A stretch of DNA of 64,000 bases from contig NZ_JASJUU010000003.1 in assembly GCF_030125375.1 (NCBI RefSeq), positions 944,247 to 1,008,246 on the forward strand. The letters run 5' to 3'. Numbering within the stretch: position 1 is the first letter of the stretch; every line of letters starts with the position of its first letter. This document shows positions 17,707 through 27,008 of the stretch, in pieces. The position numbers were made by a program, and so were the translations under genes. Source of the stretch: Pseudoalteromonas umbrosa. GTDB taxonomy: Bacteria; Pseudomonadota; Gammaproteobacteria; Enterobacterales; Alteromonadaceae. Under the pieces are notes generated by a model. The model was not told where the DNA came from. It saw only the letters and a list, made by a program, of their open reading frames with translations, and did not search any database.

Positions 17707-19059
17707 ATGAACTTTGATAGACAACTTATCTCAGGACAACAAGGTTTATTAGAAAAGGGCATACTCGAATTAAGTCGGCAAGACGCTGAACTTGCAAGGT
17801 TACTTGATGATGAGGTTGTCAGGCAGCACAATACATTATCTTTGGTGGCATCTTGTTGCACTGTAGACCCTAGAACGCTGGCCGCATCAGCATCTGCTTT
17901 GGTGAATGTGACAGCTGAAGGCGGACCGGGTAAACGTTATCATGCAGGGTGTTTAAATGTTGATAAAGTTGAGTCATTGGCCATTGAACGCGCAAAGTCA
18001 CTGTTTGGAGCGCAATATGCGAATGTTCAATCACACTCAGCATCTAATGCAAATTACCAAGTGTTTTCAGCGTTGCTGAAGCCCGGTGATACTTTTTTAG
18101 GGATGTCTCTAGATCATGGTGGACATTTAACGCATGGCAGCCCAGTAACTGTATCTGGCACTTTTTATAAAGCAATTGGCTATGGGACGACAGATGAGGG
18201 TTTGATAGATTACGAGGAAGTTCGCCGACTTGCACATGAGCATCACCCAAAACTGATTGTTTGTGGCGCAACAGCCTATTCAAGGGTGGTTGATTTTGCT
18301 CGTTTCAGAGAGATAGCGGATGAGGTTGGTGCCATTTTAATGGCGGATATTTCTCATATTGCGGGGTTAGTAGCCACTGGGTTACATCCAAGCCCTGTTG
18401 ATCATGCCCATGTAACGACAACTTGTACGCACAAACAGCTGGCAGGCCCTAGAGGTGGGTTAATATTGTCTGGTCGAGATGCAAATGACATCGTACCCGG
18501 CTTCAACTTGCCTTTTTCTCGTATTCTAGATCGCGCTGTGTTTCCTATGATGCAGGGCGCCCCCGCGGTGAACATTATTGCTGCAAAAGCCGCTGCATTT
18601 GGCTACGCACAAAAGCCTGAATTTAAACAATATATTACTCGTATCCGCCATGCTGCTGATACCATTGCTGATGCGTTTAATGCTCATGGGTATGAAGTGA
18701 TTGGCGGTCAAACGAATAATCATACTGTGCTAATCAAGCTCAGAGGAGAGCTCACAGGTACAATCGCTGAAGAGGCGTTGGAAGAGTGTGGGATCACGGT
18801 GAATAAAAACAGGATCCCTGGTGAAACCCGTTCTTCATTTGTTACCAGTGGACTGAGAATTGGCACCGGTGCACTTGCGCAGCGACATATGGATGAAATT
18901 GGCTGTAAAAAGGTGGTCGAGTTGGTGTGCCGTATTTTAGATGCTGTGCACATTGTCAGCGAGAAGGAGTACCGTTTGAATCCAGAACTAAGAGATGGGT
19001 TTATCAATGAAGTACAAAGTGTGTGTCGTGACTACCCTATTTTAAGTTATACCCAGTAG
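17707..19059 (+). CDS. Divergent serine hydroxymethyltransferase paralogue (SHMT-like PLP enzyme)
   Basis: A 450-residue fold-type I PLP enzyme that aligns with GlyA along its length, including the PLP lysine in 'THKQLAGPRGG' (Lys243), the PLP-binding Asp214/His217 in 'ADISHIAG', and 'LDHGGHLTHGSPV'. It departs from GlyA at the active site. In the 'AEGGPGKRYHAGC' block, E. coli Tyr55 corresponds to Thr69 and Tyr65 to His79, while Glu57 is kept as Glu71; 'SENY' is replaced by 'SCCT'. So it is not the housekeeping glyA. A different amino donor such as 2-methylserine is possible (EC 2.1.2.7 enzymes belong to this branch, from memory). Context: LysE exporter and GlxA regulator upstream. Confidence 0.88.
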   Translation: MNFDRQLISGQQGLLEKGILELSRQDAELARLLDDEVVRQHNTLSLVASCCTVDPRTLAASASALVNVTAEGGPGKRYHAGCLNVDKVESLAIERAKSLFGAQYANVQSHSASNANYQVFSALLKPGDTFLGMSLDHGGHLTHGSPVTVSGTFYKAIGYGTTDEGLIDYEEVRRLAHEHHPKLIVCGATAYSRVVDFARFREIADEVGAILMADISHIAGLVATGLHPSPVDHAHVTTTCTHKQLAGPRGGLILSGRDANDIVPGFNLPFSRILDRAVFPMMQGAPAVNIIAAKAAAFGYAQKPEFKQYITRIRHAADTIADAFNAHGYEVIGGQTNNHTVLIKLRGELTGTIAEEALEECGITVNKNRIPGETRSSFVTSGLRIGTGALAQRHMDEIGCKKVVELVCRILDAVHIVSEKEYRLNPELRDGFINEVQSVCRDYPILSYTQ

Positions 19060-19073
19060 CTACATAAAAGACC

Positions 19074-19104
19074 AAGCGCTCTGATATGACAGAGCGCTTT
19101 ATAA
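19074..19104. terminator. Bidirectional terminator between SHMT-like gene and ODP gene
   Basis: The arms 19074-19083 (aagcgctctg) and 19090-19099 (cagagcgctt) pair perfectly. T-rich tracts lie on both sides, which fits the two convergent genes. Confidence 0.75.
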
Positions 19105-19131
19105 ATTCTCACAGACTGAACAATTTGGTGT

Positions 19132-19866
19132 TCATTTAGCAGCGCTACCTACATCTAATTTATCAAACCATTCCAAAAACTCTTGTACTTGCTCGCCTTT
19201 ATAAAGCTTGCCATGATTGGGTGCAAGTATATTAATATCAAGCTCTTTAACTCTGGCAATCCAGTTTGCTTTAGCTTGGTTAGACGGCATCCAGCGTTTG
19301 TGAAATTGTTCAATATGTTTCACATGCAGTGAAAAATCTTCCACGAATTTAGTATCACTCGGCGCTTTGATTGCTGAACCAACATTAGCACTCATTAAAA
19401 CTTTAGCTGTGGGATCATATAGATGAAAATTGCCAGCTGCGTGCAAGTAGTGTGCGGGAAGTATGCGTAAGCGCACGCCACCCAATTGAATTTCCCCACC
19501 TTCATCACTGACGCCTTCAAAATGAAGATTGTCTAAGTCAAAGTGGCCGATAAAACGATCCCATAAAGAGGGCGCGTATAACGTGGCGTTTGCGATGGCT
19601 TTATCCCATAAACTTAAAGTTGCAATAATGTCAGGATCTTGATGGGATGCAAACAAGGTTGTCAATTTATCGAGTTCAGTATGCTGTAAGACAGCTGCTA
19701 ACATTGGAGAGAATAGTTCAATCCCACCAGGGTCCATTAGCAACGATTCATATTCACTGTGAATAAAGTATTGATTAACCGCGCTGTGTGTATCGTTTTT
19801 TGAGCCACTGCATTCAAGCATCATCCAACTGTGTGTTTTTCCTTTGTATAATTCCGCTAGTTTCAC
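19132..19866 (-). CDS. Oxygen-binding di-iron domain (ODP) protein, MBL fold
   Basis: A 244-residue metallo-beta-lactamase-fold protein of the FprA-like ODP type. Candidate metal ligands are His75, Asp77 and Asp79 in 'SHQDPD', His139 in 'LPAHYLH', and His218 in 'APNHGK'. At the position of the bridging Asp in related flavodiiron proteins ('SGD.G') this protein has 'SANVG', so Asn161 replaces it. No flavodoxin domain is present. ODP proteins are known O2/iron sensors linked to chemotaxis in spirochaetes. Its start overlaps the stop of the upstream chemoreceptor-like gene by 4 bases (19863-19866), so the two are translationally coupled and probably interact. Confidence 0.87.
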   Translation of the reverse strand: MKLAELYKGKTHSWMMLECSGSKNDTHSAVNQYFIHSEYESLLMDPGGIELFSPMLAAVLQHTELDKLTTLFASHQDPDIIATLSLWDKAIANATLYAPSLWDRFIGHFDLDNLHFEGVSDEGGEIQLGGVRLRILPAHYLHAAGNFHLYDPTAKVLMSANVGSAIKAPSDTKFVEDFSLHVKHIEQFHKRWMPSNQAKANWIARVKELDINILAPNHGKLYKGEQVQEFLEWFDKLDVGSAAK

Positions 19867-20480
19867 TTTAAAACTCCCCTTAGAGTATGGATTTCACTTA
19901 AGTTGTATACAACAGCGGTTTTGATTGTTTTAGCTGCACTTGCAATAAAGTCAGATACAGATTGCAAACTGTCACTAAAGTCCCCAGCATTGGTGGCTTC
20001 AACTCTACTGGTTACGGCAATATATTCGGCGCTTTGCATTTGTTTTTGAATGTCTTCAAAGTGATTTTCAAGTTCGCTCAGAGCCAGAGATAGTTGTGAC
20101 GCTGCGCGTCGCTGTGATTTAAGCGCTTCTTGATACATAGCATCTGCTTGCTTTGAGTTTATATGTGTTTTGAGTAGTGTCATTTGATGAAAATATTGAC
20201 TACAGCGTACTAATTTATGCGCGACTTTAAACAGCTGATTAGATAAGTCCGCAATTTTAGTCGTAGAAGCAATAGTTTGTTCTGAGAACTCATCGATAAA
20301 ATTGGTAATGGGTTTAAAACCTAGCGCTGCATCCCCTGCTCTTAGTGCTACGACTCGTGCATTTTTAGCGGTCAGAGAAAGGTTTTTCGCTTGGGTTAAA
20401 ATGGACTCCAAGTTCGCGATTATTTGCGCTACGCGCACAAAGTTTTCAACCACTTTTACATCGTCGCTTATGCTTATCAT
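19863..20480 (-). CDS. Soluble chemoreceptor-like coiled-coil protein
   Basis: A 205-residue, almost wholly helical protein with no transmembrane segment. Two stretches resemble chemoreceptor signalling tips: residues about 37-66 ('TAKNARVVALRAGD' followed by 'FKPITNFIDEF') and about 152-180 ('IAVTSRVEATNAGD' followed by 'LQSVSDFIAS'). In true receptors the motif is '[12 protein letters not shown]' followed by 'FAVVADEVR'. The core tip is therefore degenerate and duplicated. It is the first gene of a two-gene operon with the ODP sensor. Likely a signalling partner of that sensor; whether it can bind CheA/CheW is unclear. Confidence 0.75.
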   Translation of the reverse strand: MISISDDVKVVENFVRVAQIIANLESILTQAKNLSLTAKNARVVALRAGDAALGFKPITNFIDEFSEQTIASTTKIADLSNQLFKVAHKLVRCSQYFHQMTLLKTHINSKQADAMYQEALKSQRRAASQLSLALSELENHFEDIQKQMQSAEYIAVTSRVEATNAGDFSDSLQSVSDFIASAAKTIKTAVVYNLSEIHTLRGVLK

Positions 20481-20645
20481 TACTTGATCTCAATAACCTT
20501 GCCCTTAATAGATTTAGGACAAAAGTAGGTTAAATTCCAGAAATATAAATAATCAATTAATTGCAGTGACTGTTAAAGTTGACCATCAGAGTCTAAGCTT
20601 AATTGATACTAAGGATATTTTTATAACTCTATTGATTTTGCGCGA

Positions 20646-22931
20646 ATGCATATGAATCGACTCACACAAAAACTGTTACTCAGTGTCTTTTTTCTGCTCG
20701 TTGGCCTCTCATTTGGTGTTCAGATAAGTCAGTTTATAGAAAATTGGATTTTTACCGAAGTAGGTCAGTACGGTAATGAATCTCTAATTGAACTTTTTAA
20801 CTACTTTTCTCTTGGTATTATTGGCTTTGTGATGGCCATAGTTTTAGGCGGCGGAGTGATTTATTTCGCGCGAAAAAAACAGCAAGAAATTGGTTTTGGC
20901 GAACATGGCGAGCTGTATTATGAGGTGTTTAGGGAGTGCTTAACGGCACAGTTTTTGGTTTGTGAAAATGGCACCTTATATGCTGTTAGCCAAGGACTGT
21001 GCAAACAGCTTCGTACTTCGGAAGAGAAATTGGTTGAGTTAGGGTTAAAAGGGCTCATTGATGAGTCTAGCTTTGAGAAATTTATACGTTGGCAAAAAGA
21101 GGGTGATGACTTTGCACAATTGTCATTTAGACCTTTACATGCGACACAGAATCAAGAAGAGTTCATCGTTTCAATCAATCATACTCATTTACAAGGGGTG
21201 TTTCTTGGTCAGCTGGTTGATGTCGCTAAGCAAAGTGAGTTACAAAAACAGCATGAATTACTGGCGATCACGTTAAGTTCTGTCGGCGATGGGGTTATTT
21301 GCACAGATATAGATAACAAGATTACCTTTATGAACCCTGTTGCTGAAGCTGTTTTGGCTCTGTTGAGCGATGAGGTTAAAGGGAAAGCATTTCAAGAAAT
21401 CATGCCACTATTTCATGAAGATAGTAAAGAGCCCATTAATGACCCAATGCAGCAATCTATGCAAGAGCTTCAAACTGTTTGCCTTAGTGAACTGATTTGC
21501 TTTAGAAATCATCTTAGCCTCGACTTTGCGATAGAGGTTTGTTGCTCACCTATTTTCATTCGCGGCGATAAAATTGCTGGCGCTGTGTTGGTGTTTCAGG
21601 ATGTCACGGAATCGCGCCTGATGCGAAAGAGAATGAATCACTTGGCCCATCATGATGCATTAACTGGTTTGCCAAATAGGTTACTTTTGCAAGACAGGTT
21701 GGTTCAGTCATGTAAAAGAGCTAAGCGTCACAAGCATCAGTTTGCGCTGATATTTTTAGATTTAAACAAGTTCAAAGCAATTAATGACTCCCTTGGTCAT
21801 GACAGTGGCGACGAGTTATTGAAGCAGGTGGCTAAGCGTCTAACCGCGAGTATCAGAGCATGTGATACGGTTTCACGCATTGGTGGCGATGAGTTTGTAC
21901 TTCTGATTGACAGTATGGACGACAGAAAACATGTCCGGCATGTGGTGGAAAAAATATTTCACGCTTCAAGTGGTGACTATGATTTGAGAGCGACTCAGGT
22001 GAATGTGTCATTTAGTGCGGGCGTTGCGTTATATCCCGAAGATGGTGAAAACGCCGATATATTGATGAAAAGTGCCGATACGGCCATGTATAGAGCCAAA
22101 AAAGTGGGACATTCTAATTACCAATTCTATTGTGCTGAGCTCGATAAAGAAGCTGAGCTATATCTTGAAAAAGAAACAGCCATGATAAAGGCGCTTAGAG
22201 AAAAAGCATTTTTACCTTATTTTCAGCCCATATTAAATGCACAGACGCTGGTTATAGAAAAAATAGAAGTCCTCGCACGTTGGCAACACCAAGATGAATT
22301 GATCGCTGCAGAGCAATTTGTCGATGTTGCAGAAAGTGCTGGGATAAATGGCCATTTAAGTATGTATGTTTTTGAGCTTGCAATACCGCAGTTTGTAGAG
22401 TGGTTAAAAGATTACCCTCACCTACAAATGTGTTTAAACCTGTCGATAAAGCATTTGCTAAATAGTATGTTTACAGAACAGCTAATGACACTATTGAACA
22501 CATATCAGTTAAGTCCACAGCAGTTTGAACTAGAAATAGCAGAGCGCCCATTACTAGAGCGTGCGGATGAACTTAAAGCAACGCTCAATGCGTTAAGTGA
22601 CCTAGGCTTTAGTTTGGCCATCGACGACTTTGGTCTTGGTCACACTAATCCTTCTTTGCTCAAAGAATTGCATTTTGATTCGATAAAAATCGATCCTAGC
22701 TTTATTAATGAAATCGGTGGAGCAGAGCACCAAGACGACCTTGCCTTAGTAATGATTAATATTGCTAAGAGTCTTGGCGTTAACTGTATTGCTGAAGGAG
22801 TAGAATGTGATATACAGGCAACGACACTCGCTTCCCATGGCTGCGATCAATTACAGGGGCATTTATTTTCTTTACCAGTACCAGGTACAAAGGTGGATGA
22901 ATTGTTGGGTCAATCCTTTTCGATTAAATAA
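20646..22931 (+). CDS. Membrane GGDEF-EAL protein with PAS domain (c-di-GMP turnover)
   Basis: 761 residues from ATG 20646 (an ATG two codons later is equally possible). TM helices lie at about residues 9-30 and 55-75, a PAS-type sensor at about 205-322, and a GGDEF domain at about 333-495. The GGDEF domain has intact 'GGDEF' (413-417) and an inhibitory site 'RACD' (404-407). The EAL domain (about 512-755) has 'EVLARW', 'CLNLSIKHL', 'IDDFGLGHTN', 'SIKIDPSFI' and 'AEGVE', so the main catalytic acids are present. Both synthesis and hydrolysis of cyclic di-GMP are possible. Transcribed alone, divergent from the ODP operon. Confidence 0.95.
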   Translation: MHMNRLTQKLLLSVFFLLVGLSFGVQISQFIENWIFTEVGQYGNESLIELFNYFSLGIIGFVMAIVLGGGVIYFARKKQQEIGFGEHGELYYEVFRECLTAQFLVCENGTLYAVSQGLCKQLRTSEEKLVELGLKGLIDESSFEKFIRWQKEGDDFAQLSFRPLHATQNQEEFIVSINHTHLQGVFLGQLVDVAKQSELQKQHELLAITLSSVGDGVICTDIDNKITFMNPVAEAVLALLSDEVKGKAFQEIMPLFHEDSKEPINDPMQQSMQELQTVCLSELICFRNHLSLDFAIEVCCSPIFIRGDKIAGAVLVFQDVTESRLMRKRMNHLAHHDALTGLPNRLLLQDRLVQSCKRAKRHKHQFALIFLDLNKFKAINDSLGHDSGDELLKQVAKRLTASIRACDTVSRIGGDEFVLLIDSMDDRKHVRHVVEKIFHASSGDYDLRATQVNVSFSAGVALYPEDGENADILMKSADTAMYRAKKVGHSNYQFYCAELDKEAELYLEKETAMIKALREKAFLPYFQPILNAQTLVIEKIEVLARWQHQDELIAAEQFVDVAESAGINGHLSMYVFELAIPQFVEWLKDYPHLQMCLNLSIKHLLNSMFTEQLMTLLNTYQLSPQQFELEIAERPLLERADELKATLNALSDLGFSLAIDDFGLGHTNPSLLKELHFDSIKIDPSFINEIGGAEHQDDLALVMINIAKSLGVNCIAEGVECDIQATTLASHGCDQLQGHLFSLPVPGTKVDELLGQSFSIK

Positions 22932-23594
22932 GCTTGGACACCATTTTCTGCTCTACGCGCTGGATGGATTCAAAATGCAGTGCAATTGTTAACATTCATT
23001 TTTTTCGGTATTGATTACACTAGTTTACTACTTTGGCGGAGCTGGACTTTTTAGGTATTTTATTTTTATTGTTATTATTGCAATTTTAATTTGTGGAAGG
23101 TCAATTATATCTGCGGCTTTATACCACCATATTTGCTAATAAATAAAGTATTGGGAAAACAAATTCGAGCATAAATGCATGCACTTGAAATGCTATTTTT
23201 ATGCAGAAAAATCAATAAAAATCGATTCGCATTGATATACACTAAAGCCTTATTTTTACTGGGGCTGTAGCGGTGTCTCTAATTGTTCACAATGCTTATG
23301 TGATTATGTCATTAAGCATTCATAAATATGTTTAAAAATTAGTTGACTTAGAGGGGCATCCCTATAAGATGAACATAGACAGAATTTCGGTCAGTGTTTA
23401 TAAATCTCCATTACGTTGTTGTATAAGTGTTAGCTTGTAGTAGTACCGTCCTGAAGTTTTATCACCGGCAAAATTTAGGTCTATGCGCCCACAAGGGCAT
23501 AGGTTTGCCAGTTTATAAAGATGGATTCTCTTTAAGCAGTGTAGAATTTGCTTTTAAGGATTGGCATTTATATTTTTTATCAGGATTTATTATT
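22932..23594 (+). other. Long gene-free leader region upstream of the cold-shock gene
   Basis: About 660 AT-rich bases without a credible gene. The 3' part can fold: 23467-23472 (ggcaaa) pairs with 23504-23509 (tttgcc), enclosing ctatg..ccc / gggcatag around an ACAA loop (23481-23502). Long structured leaders are typical of cspA-type mRNAs, where they act as cold-sensing elements. I could not fix a promoter with confidence. Confidence 0.5.
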
Positions 23595-23804
23595 ATGTCT
23601 AATACTTTAACAGGTACAGTAAAGTGGTTTAACGAGTCAAAAGGCTTTGGTTTTATCGCTCAGGAAAATGGCCCAGACGTTTTTGCACACTTCAGTGCAA
23701 TTAAAGGCGACGGTTTCCGTACTCTAGCTGAAGGCGAGCGTGTAGAATTTAAACTTACTACAGGCCAAAAAGGTCCTCAAGCTGAGGAAATCGTTAAGCT
23801 GTAA
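23595..23804 (+). CDS. Cold-shock protein, CspA family
   Basis: A 69-residue single cold-shock domain. RNP1 ('KGFGFIA') and RNP2 ('DVFAHFSAI') are intact, preceded by '[13 protein letters not shown]' and followed by '[24 protein letters not shown]'. I place the start at ATG 23595, where CspA homologues begin ('[12 protein letters not shown]'); the frame is open further upstream but that part is leader. It binds single-stranded RNA and DNA and melts RNA structures. A perfect hairpin terminator follows 24 bases after the stop. Confidence 0.96.
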   Translation: MSNTLTGTVKWFNESKGFGFIAQENGPDVFAHFSAIKGDGFRTLAEGERVEFKLTTGQKGPQAEEIVKL

Positions 23805-23827
23805 CTGTCACAGTTTATACGAATTCT

Positions 23828-23856
23828 AAAAGGCAAGCTAAGCTTGCCTTTTTTAT
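23828..23856 (+). terminator. Terminator of the cold-shock gene
   Basis: aaaaggcaagct (23828-23839) pairs with agcttgcctttt (23841-23852) and runs into a T tract. Confidence 0.9.
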
Positions 23857-24042
23857 TGCCTATACACCGCTGTTTTTAAACTTACCACTCCTAAATTATC
23901 TATTATCTTATCAGCGCTTTAGCATGCTTCTTTGCTGATTTACTAAACGCTTGTCACGTTAGTTTATTACTTTATCTGTATTATTAAATTGGTAGGTGCT
24001 TGCTCAGCCATAATAAATAAGGTGAATAGTGTGAATAACAAG

Positions 24043-24098
24043 ATTGTCGACAATTTATTTGTTTGCAGGTTGACGTTAACGTAAAGTGTATCTATATT
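24043..24098 (+). promoter_or_regulatory. Promoter and palindromic sites of the methylcitrate regulator/operon
   Basis: A 12-bp perfect palindrome ATTGTCGACAAT lies at 24043-24054. Next comes a 10-bp palindrome ACGTTAACGT (24073-24082) overlapping a -35 box TTGACG (24070-24075). A -10 box TATATT sits at 24093-24098, exactly 17 bases on, so transcription would start near 24105. The core TTGTCGACAA recurs inside the GntR gene at 24249-24258. GntR/FCD regulators bind such short palindromes, so autoregulation is likely; this is inference. Confidence 0.65.
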
Positions 24099-24134
24099 GT
24101 TGGCAATTGATAAAAACTATTGCGTGATCATTTG

Positions 24135-24800
24135 ATGAACTTCTTTAAAGAGAAAGCTGTAACTTCTTCAGATAAAACGTTTTTTCATTTAAGGGAAGAA
24201 ATTGTTGAAGGTCATATATCAGCTGGTTCAAAGCTGAGTGAAGTTGAATTGTCGACAAAGTATGAGGTTAGCCGTGCAGTCGTTCGTGAAGCTATTAACC
24301 GCTTAGAAGCATGCAATATTGTTGAACGCAAAGCCAATGTTGGGGCGCGCGTCGTGACTCTAACGTCCGAAGGCTTGCTTGAGCTGTACCAGATCCGTGA
24401 AGCATTAGAAGGCATGGCGGCAAGGCTTGCAGCACAAAATATGCCTGATGCTGAGATCAATCAATTAAGCAGTTTGTTAGAAGGCCAGCAGGACGAGGTA
24501 AAGCAGCGCAACGTCTACTATCAAGAGGCGGGTGACTTGGACTTCCATTATCGAATTATTGTTGGCAGTCAAAATCAACAACTGATCACTATGTTGAGCA
24601 ATGGGATTTACCACTTAGCAAGAATGTATCGAGTTCAGTTAGGTATGACTGGACCAAGAGTGACAACAGCTTATGACGAGCACATACATATCGTAAGAGC
24701 CATTGCAAATCGTGATGGTGAATTGGCAGAGATTTTAATGCGACGCCATATTCAATATTCAAAAAATAATATCGCCGTCAAGCTATCAAATATGAAGTAA
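24135..24800 (+). CDS. GntR-family regulator (FCD type) of the methylcitrate operon
   Basis: About 221 residues from ATG 24135; a TTG at 24120 is an alternative. The N-terminal winged helix shows '[21 protein letters not shown]' and '[31 protein letters not shown]'-type helices (about residues 17-70). The C-terminal FCD ligand-binding domain follows ('[16 protein letters not shown]', '[13 protein letters not shown]', '[24 protein letters not shown]' in parts). It is 23 bases upstream of prpB. GntR regulators of prp genes (named PrpQ in comparative genomics, from memory) respond to methylcitrate-pathway intermediates. Likely a local repressor. Confidence 0.9.
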   Translation: MNFFKEKAVTSSDKTFFHLREEIVEGHISAGSKLSEVELSTKYEVSRAVVREAINRLEACNIVERKANVGARVVTLTSEGLLELYQIREALEGMAARLAAQNMPDAEINQLSSLLEGQQDEVKQRNVYYQEAGDLDFHYRIIVGSQNQQLITMLSNGIYHLARMYRVQLGMTGPRVTTAYDEHIHIVRAIANRDGELAEILMRRHIQYSKNNIAVKLSNMK

Positions 24801-24823
24801 ACATCACAGGAGAGTACACCATC

Positions 24824-25702
24824 ATGAGTGCAGGAAAAAAATTTCGTGACGCGTTAAATGCAAATCAACCATTACAGATTGTAGGCACGATTAACGCTTA
24901 CAGTGCGATTATGGCAAAGCAAATAGGTCACCAAGCAATTTACTTATCTGGTGGTGGTGTCGCAAATGCATCATACGGCTTACCTGATTTAGGCATGACC
25001 TCTTTAAATGACGTCATTGCTGATGTTCAGCGTATTACATCTGCTTGTGATTTACCGCTGATGGTGGACATTGATACAGGGTGGGGCGGTGCGTTTAATA
25101 TTGCCAAAACTATTCGAGATATGGAAAAAGCAGGCGCTGCAGCGGTACATATTGAAGACCAAGTGGCACAAAAGCGCTGTGGCCATAGACCAAACAAAGA
25201 AATTGTATCAACAGAAGAAATGGTCGACCGAATTAAAGCGGCGGTGGATGCCCGTACTGATAAAGATTTTTTCATTATGGCGCGCACTGATGCCTTTGCT
25301 CAAGAAGGCTTAGACGCTGCGATTGCACGTGCAAAAGCCTATGTAGAAGCGGGCGCAGATGGCATTTTTGCAGAAGCGATTCAAACTGAAGAACACTACA
25401 GAGCATTTTCAGAAGCGTTAGATGTGCCAATTTTAGCGAACATGACAGAGTTTGGTAAGACTGAACTTTGGAGCAAGCAACAGCTTGGTGAGTGGGGCGT
25501 CGGTATGGTGCTGTATCCTCTAAGCGCATTCCGTGCGATGAATAAAGCAGCCGAGCTGGTATATCGTACTTTATTGAATGATGGTGACCAAAAAGCAGTT
25601 GTAGATACCATGCAAACACGTATGGATTTATATGATTATCTTGGTTATCACGATTACGAGCAAAAGCTTGATGCATTGTTTGCCCAAGGTAAAAACAAGT
25701 AA
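24824..25702 (+). CDS. prpB: 2-methylisocitrate lyase
   Basis: A 292-residue enzyme of the isocitrate lyase/PEP mutase superfamily and of normal PrpB length. The catalytic loop 'KRCGHRP' is at 117-123, the Mg-binding 'VDIDTGWGG' at about 81-89 and 'AVHIEDQ' at about 107-113. It splits 2-methylisocitrate to pyruvate and succinate, the last step of the methylcitrate cycle for propionate. The RBS 'AGGAGAG' is clear. First enzyme gene of the operon. Confidence 0.98.
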   Translation: MSAGKKFRDALNANQPLQIVGTINAYSAIMAKQIGHQAIYLSGGGVANASYGLPDLGMTSLNDVIADVQRITSACDLPLMVDIDTGWGGAFNIAKTIRDMEKAGAAAVHIEDQVAQKRCGHRPNKEIVSTEEMVDRIKAAVDARTDKDFFIMARTDAFAQEGLDAAIARAKAYVEAGADGIFAEAIQTEEHYRAFSEALDVPILANMTEFGKTELWSKQQLGEWGVGMVLYPLSAFRAMNKAAELVYRTLLNDGDQKAVVDTMQTRMDLYDYLGYHDYEQKLDALFAQGKNK

Positions 25703-25716
25703 CAAATAATATAAAA

Positions 25717-25736
25717 GAGCGTGTTTTAGCACGCTC
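25717..25736 (+). other. Intercistronic hairpin between prpB and prpC
   Basis: gagcgtg (25717-25723) and cacgctc (25730-25736) form a 7-bp stem with a 6-base loop in the 84-base gap. The plus-strand side is followed by A, not T, so it is not a terminator for the operon. It may set the end of a processed prpB mRNA. Confidence 0.55.
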
Positions 25737-25786
25737 AGAAAAAAGATTCTAAAATTCAGCAGGTAAAAAATTTTCAGGAGAAAGTA

Positions 25787-26908
25787 ATGGCTAAAGTACT
25801 AAGCGGTGCAGGTCTACGTGGTCAAGTAGCAGGGAAAACTGCATTATCAACAGTAGGAAAATCTGGCTCGGGGCTAACTTATCGCGGTTATGATGTTAAA
25901 GATTTGGCTGAGAACTGTCAGTTTGAGGAAGTTGCATACCTTATTCTTAAAGGCAAACTGCCAAATCAAAGTGAGCTTGACGAATATAAAGCTCTATTGA
26001 AGTCAATGCGTGGTTTACCTGTGGCACTTAAAGACGTGTTAGAGCGTATTCCAGCAGATGCACACCCAATGGATGTGCTGCGTACAGGCTGCTCTATGTT
26101 GGGTAACTTGGAAGGCGAAGCCAGCTTTGATGAGCAAGGTAAAGTGACTGACCGTATGCTGGCGTGTTTCCCAAGCATCATTTGTTATTGGTATCGCTTT
26201 AGCCATGATGGTGTTCGCGTTGATGTTGAAACAGATGATGATTCAATTGGCGCGCATTTTTTACATCTACTACGTGGTGAAAAGCCATCAGAGCTTCACG
26301 AGCGCGTTATGCATGTATCACTTATCCTTTATGCTGAGCATGAATTCAATGCATCTACTTTCACTGCGCGTGTATGTGCGTCAACACTATCAGACATGCA
26401 TTCTTGTGTGACAGGCGCAATTGGTTCACTGCGTGGTCCACTTCACGGTGGTGCTAACGAAGCTGCGATGGAGATGATTGAGCGTTTTGAATCAGCGGAT
26501 CATGCTGAACAAGAAATGATGGGCATGTTAGAGCGCAAAGAGAAAATCATGGGCTTTGGTCATGCGATTTATTCTGAATCAGATCCACGTAATGAAATTA
26601 TTAAAACATGGTCTGAAAAACTGGCTGCAGATGTTGGCGATACAGTGCTTTACCCTGTGTCTGTTCGCTGTGAAGAAGTGATGTGGCGTGAGAAGAAGTT
26701 ATTCTGTAACGCGGACTTTTTCCATGCATCTGCATATAACTTCATGGGGATCCCAACGAAGCTATTTACCCCAATTTTTGTGATGTCTCGCCTAACGGGC
26801 TGGGCTGCACACGTGATGGAGCAGCGTGCGGATAACCGTATTATTCGTCCTTCGGCTGAATATACAGGTGAAGATCTTCGCCCAGTGCCTGCGATTGCAG
26901 CGCGCTAG
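25787..26908 (+). CDS. prpC: 2-methylcitrate synthase
   Basis: 373 residues, the usual size for a type II citrate synthase-fold methylcitrate synthase. It starts '[19 protein letters not shown]' and includes '[12 protein letters not shown]'. It carries the active-site motifs '[12 protein letters not shown]' and '[14 protein letters not shown]'. It condenses propionyl-CoA with oxaloacetate. An AGGAG RBS precedes the ATG. The intact neighbours on both sides define the pathway and distinguish it from gltA. Confidence 0.98.
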   Translation: MAKVLSGAGLRGQVAGKTALSTVGKSGSGLTYRGYDVKDLAENCQFEEVAYLILKGKLPNQSELDEYKALLKSMRGLPVALKDVLERIPADAHPMDVLRTGCSMLGNLEGEASFDEQGKVTDRMLACFPSIICYWYRFSHDGVRVDVETDDDSIGAHFLHLLRGEKPSELHERVMHVSLILYAEHEFNASTFTARVCASTLSDMHSCVTGAIGSLRGPLHGGANEAAMEMIERFESADHAEQEMMGMLERKEKIMGFGHAIYSESDPRNEIIKTWSEKLAADVGDTVLYPVSVRCEEVMWREKKLFCNADFFHASAYNFMGIPTKLFTPIFVMSRLTGWAAHVMEQRADNRIIRPSAEYTGEDLRPVPAIAAR

Positions 26909-27008
26909 TTAGCCGACGACTTATATAGACCGTAAGTCGTGAGCATGCAGTGCTTTATAGCGCTGCATGCTAAGCACATCGTCACCTCTTCAGTTGGAAA
27001 AAGCAGTT

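Noticed and set aside
17707..19059. Naming the SHMT-like gene glyA
   Set aside because: Two active-site tyrosines are replaced, so it is not the housekeeping enzyme by sequence.
23343..23368. TTGACT...TATAAG as the cold-shock promoter
   Set aside because: The spacing is 14 bases, too short for a usual sigma-70 promoter.
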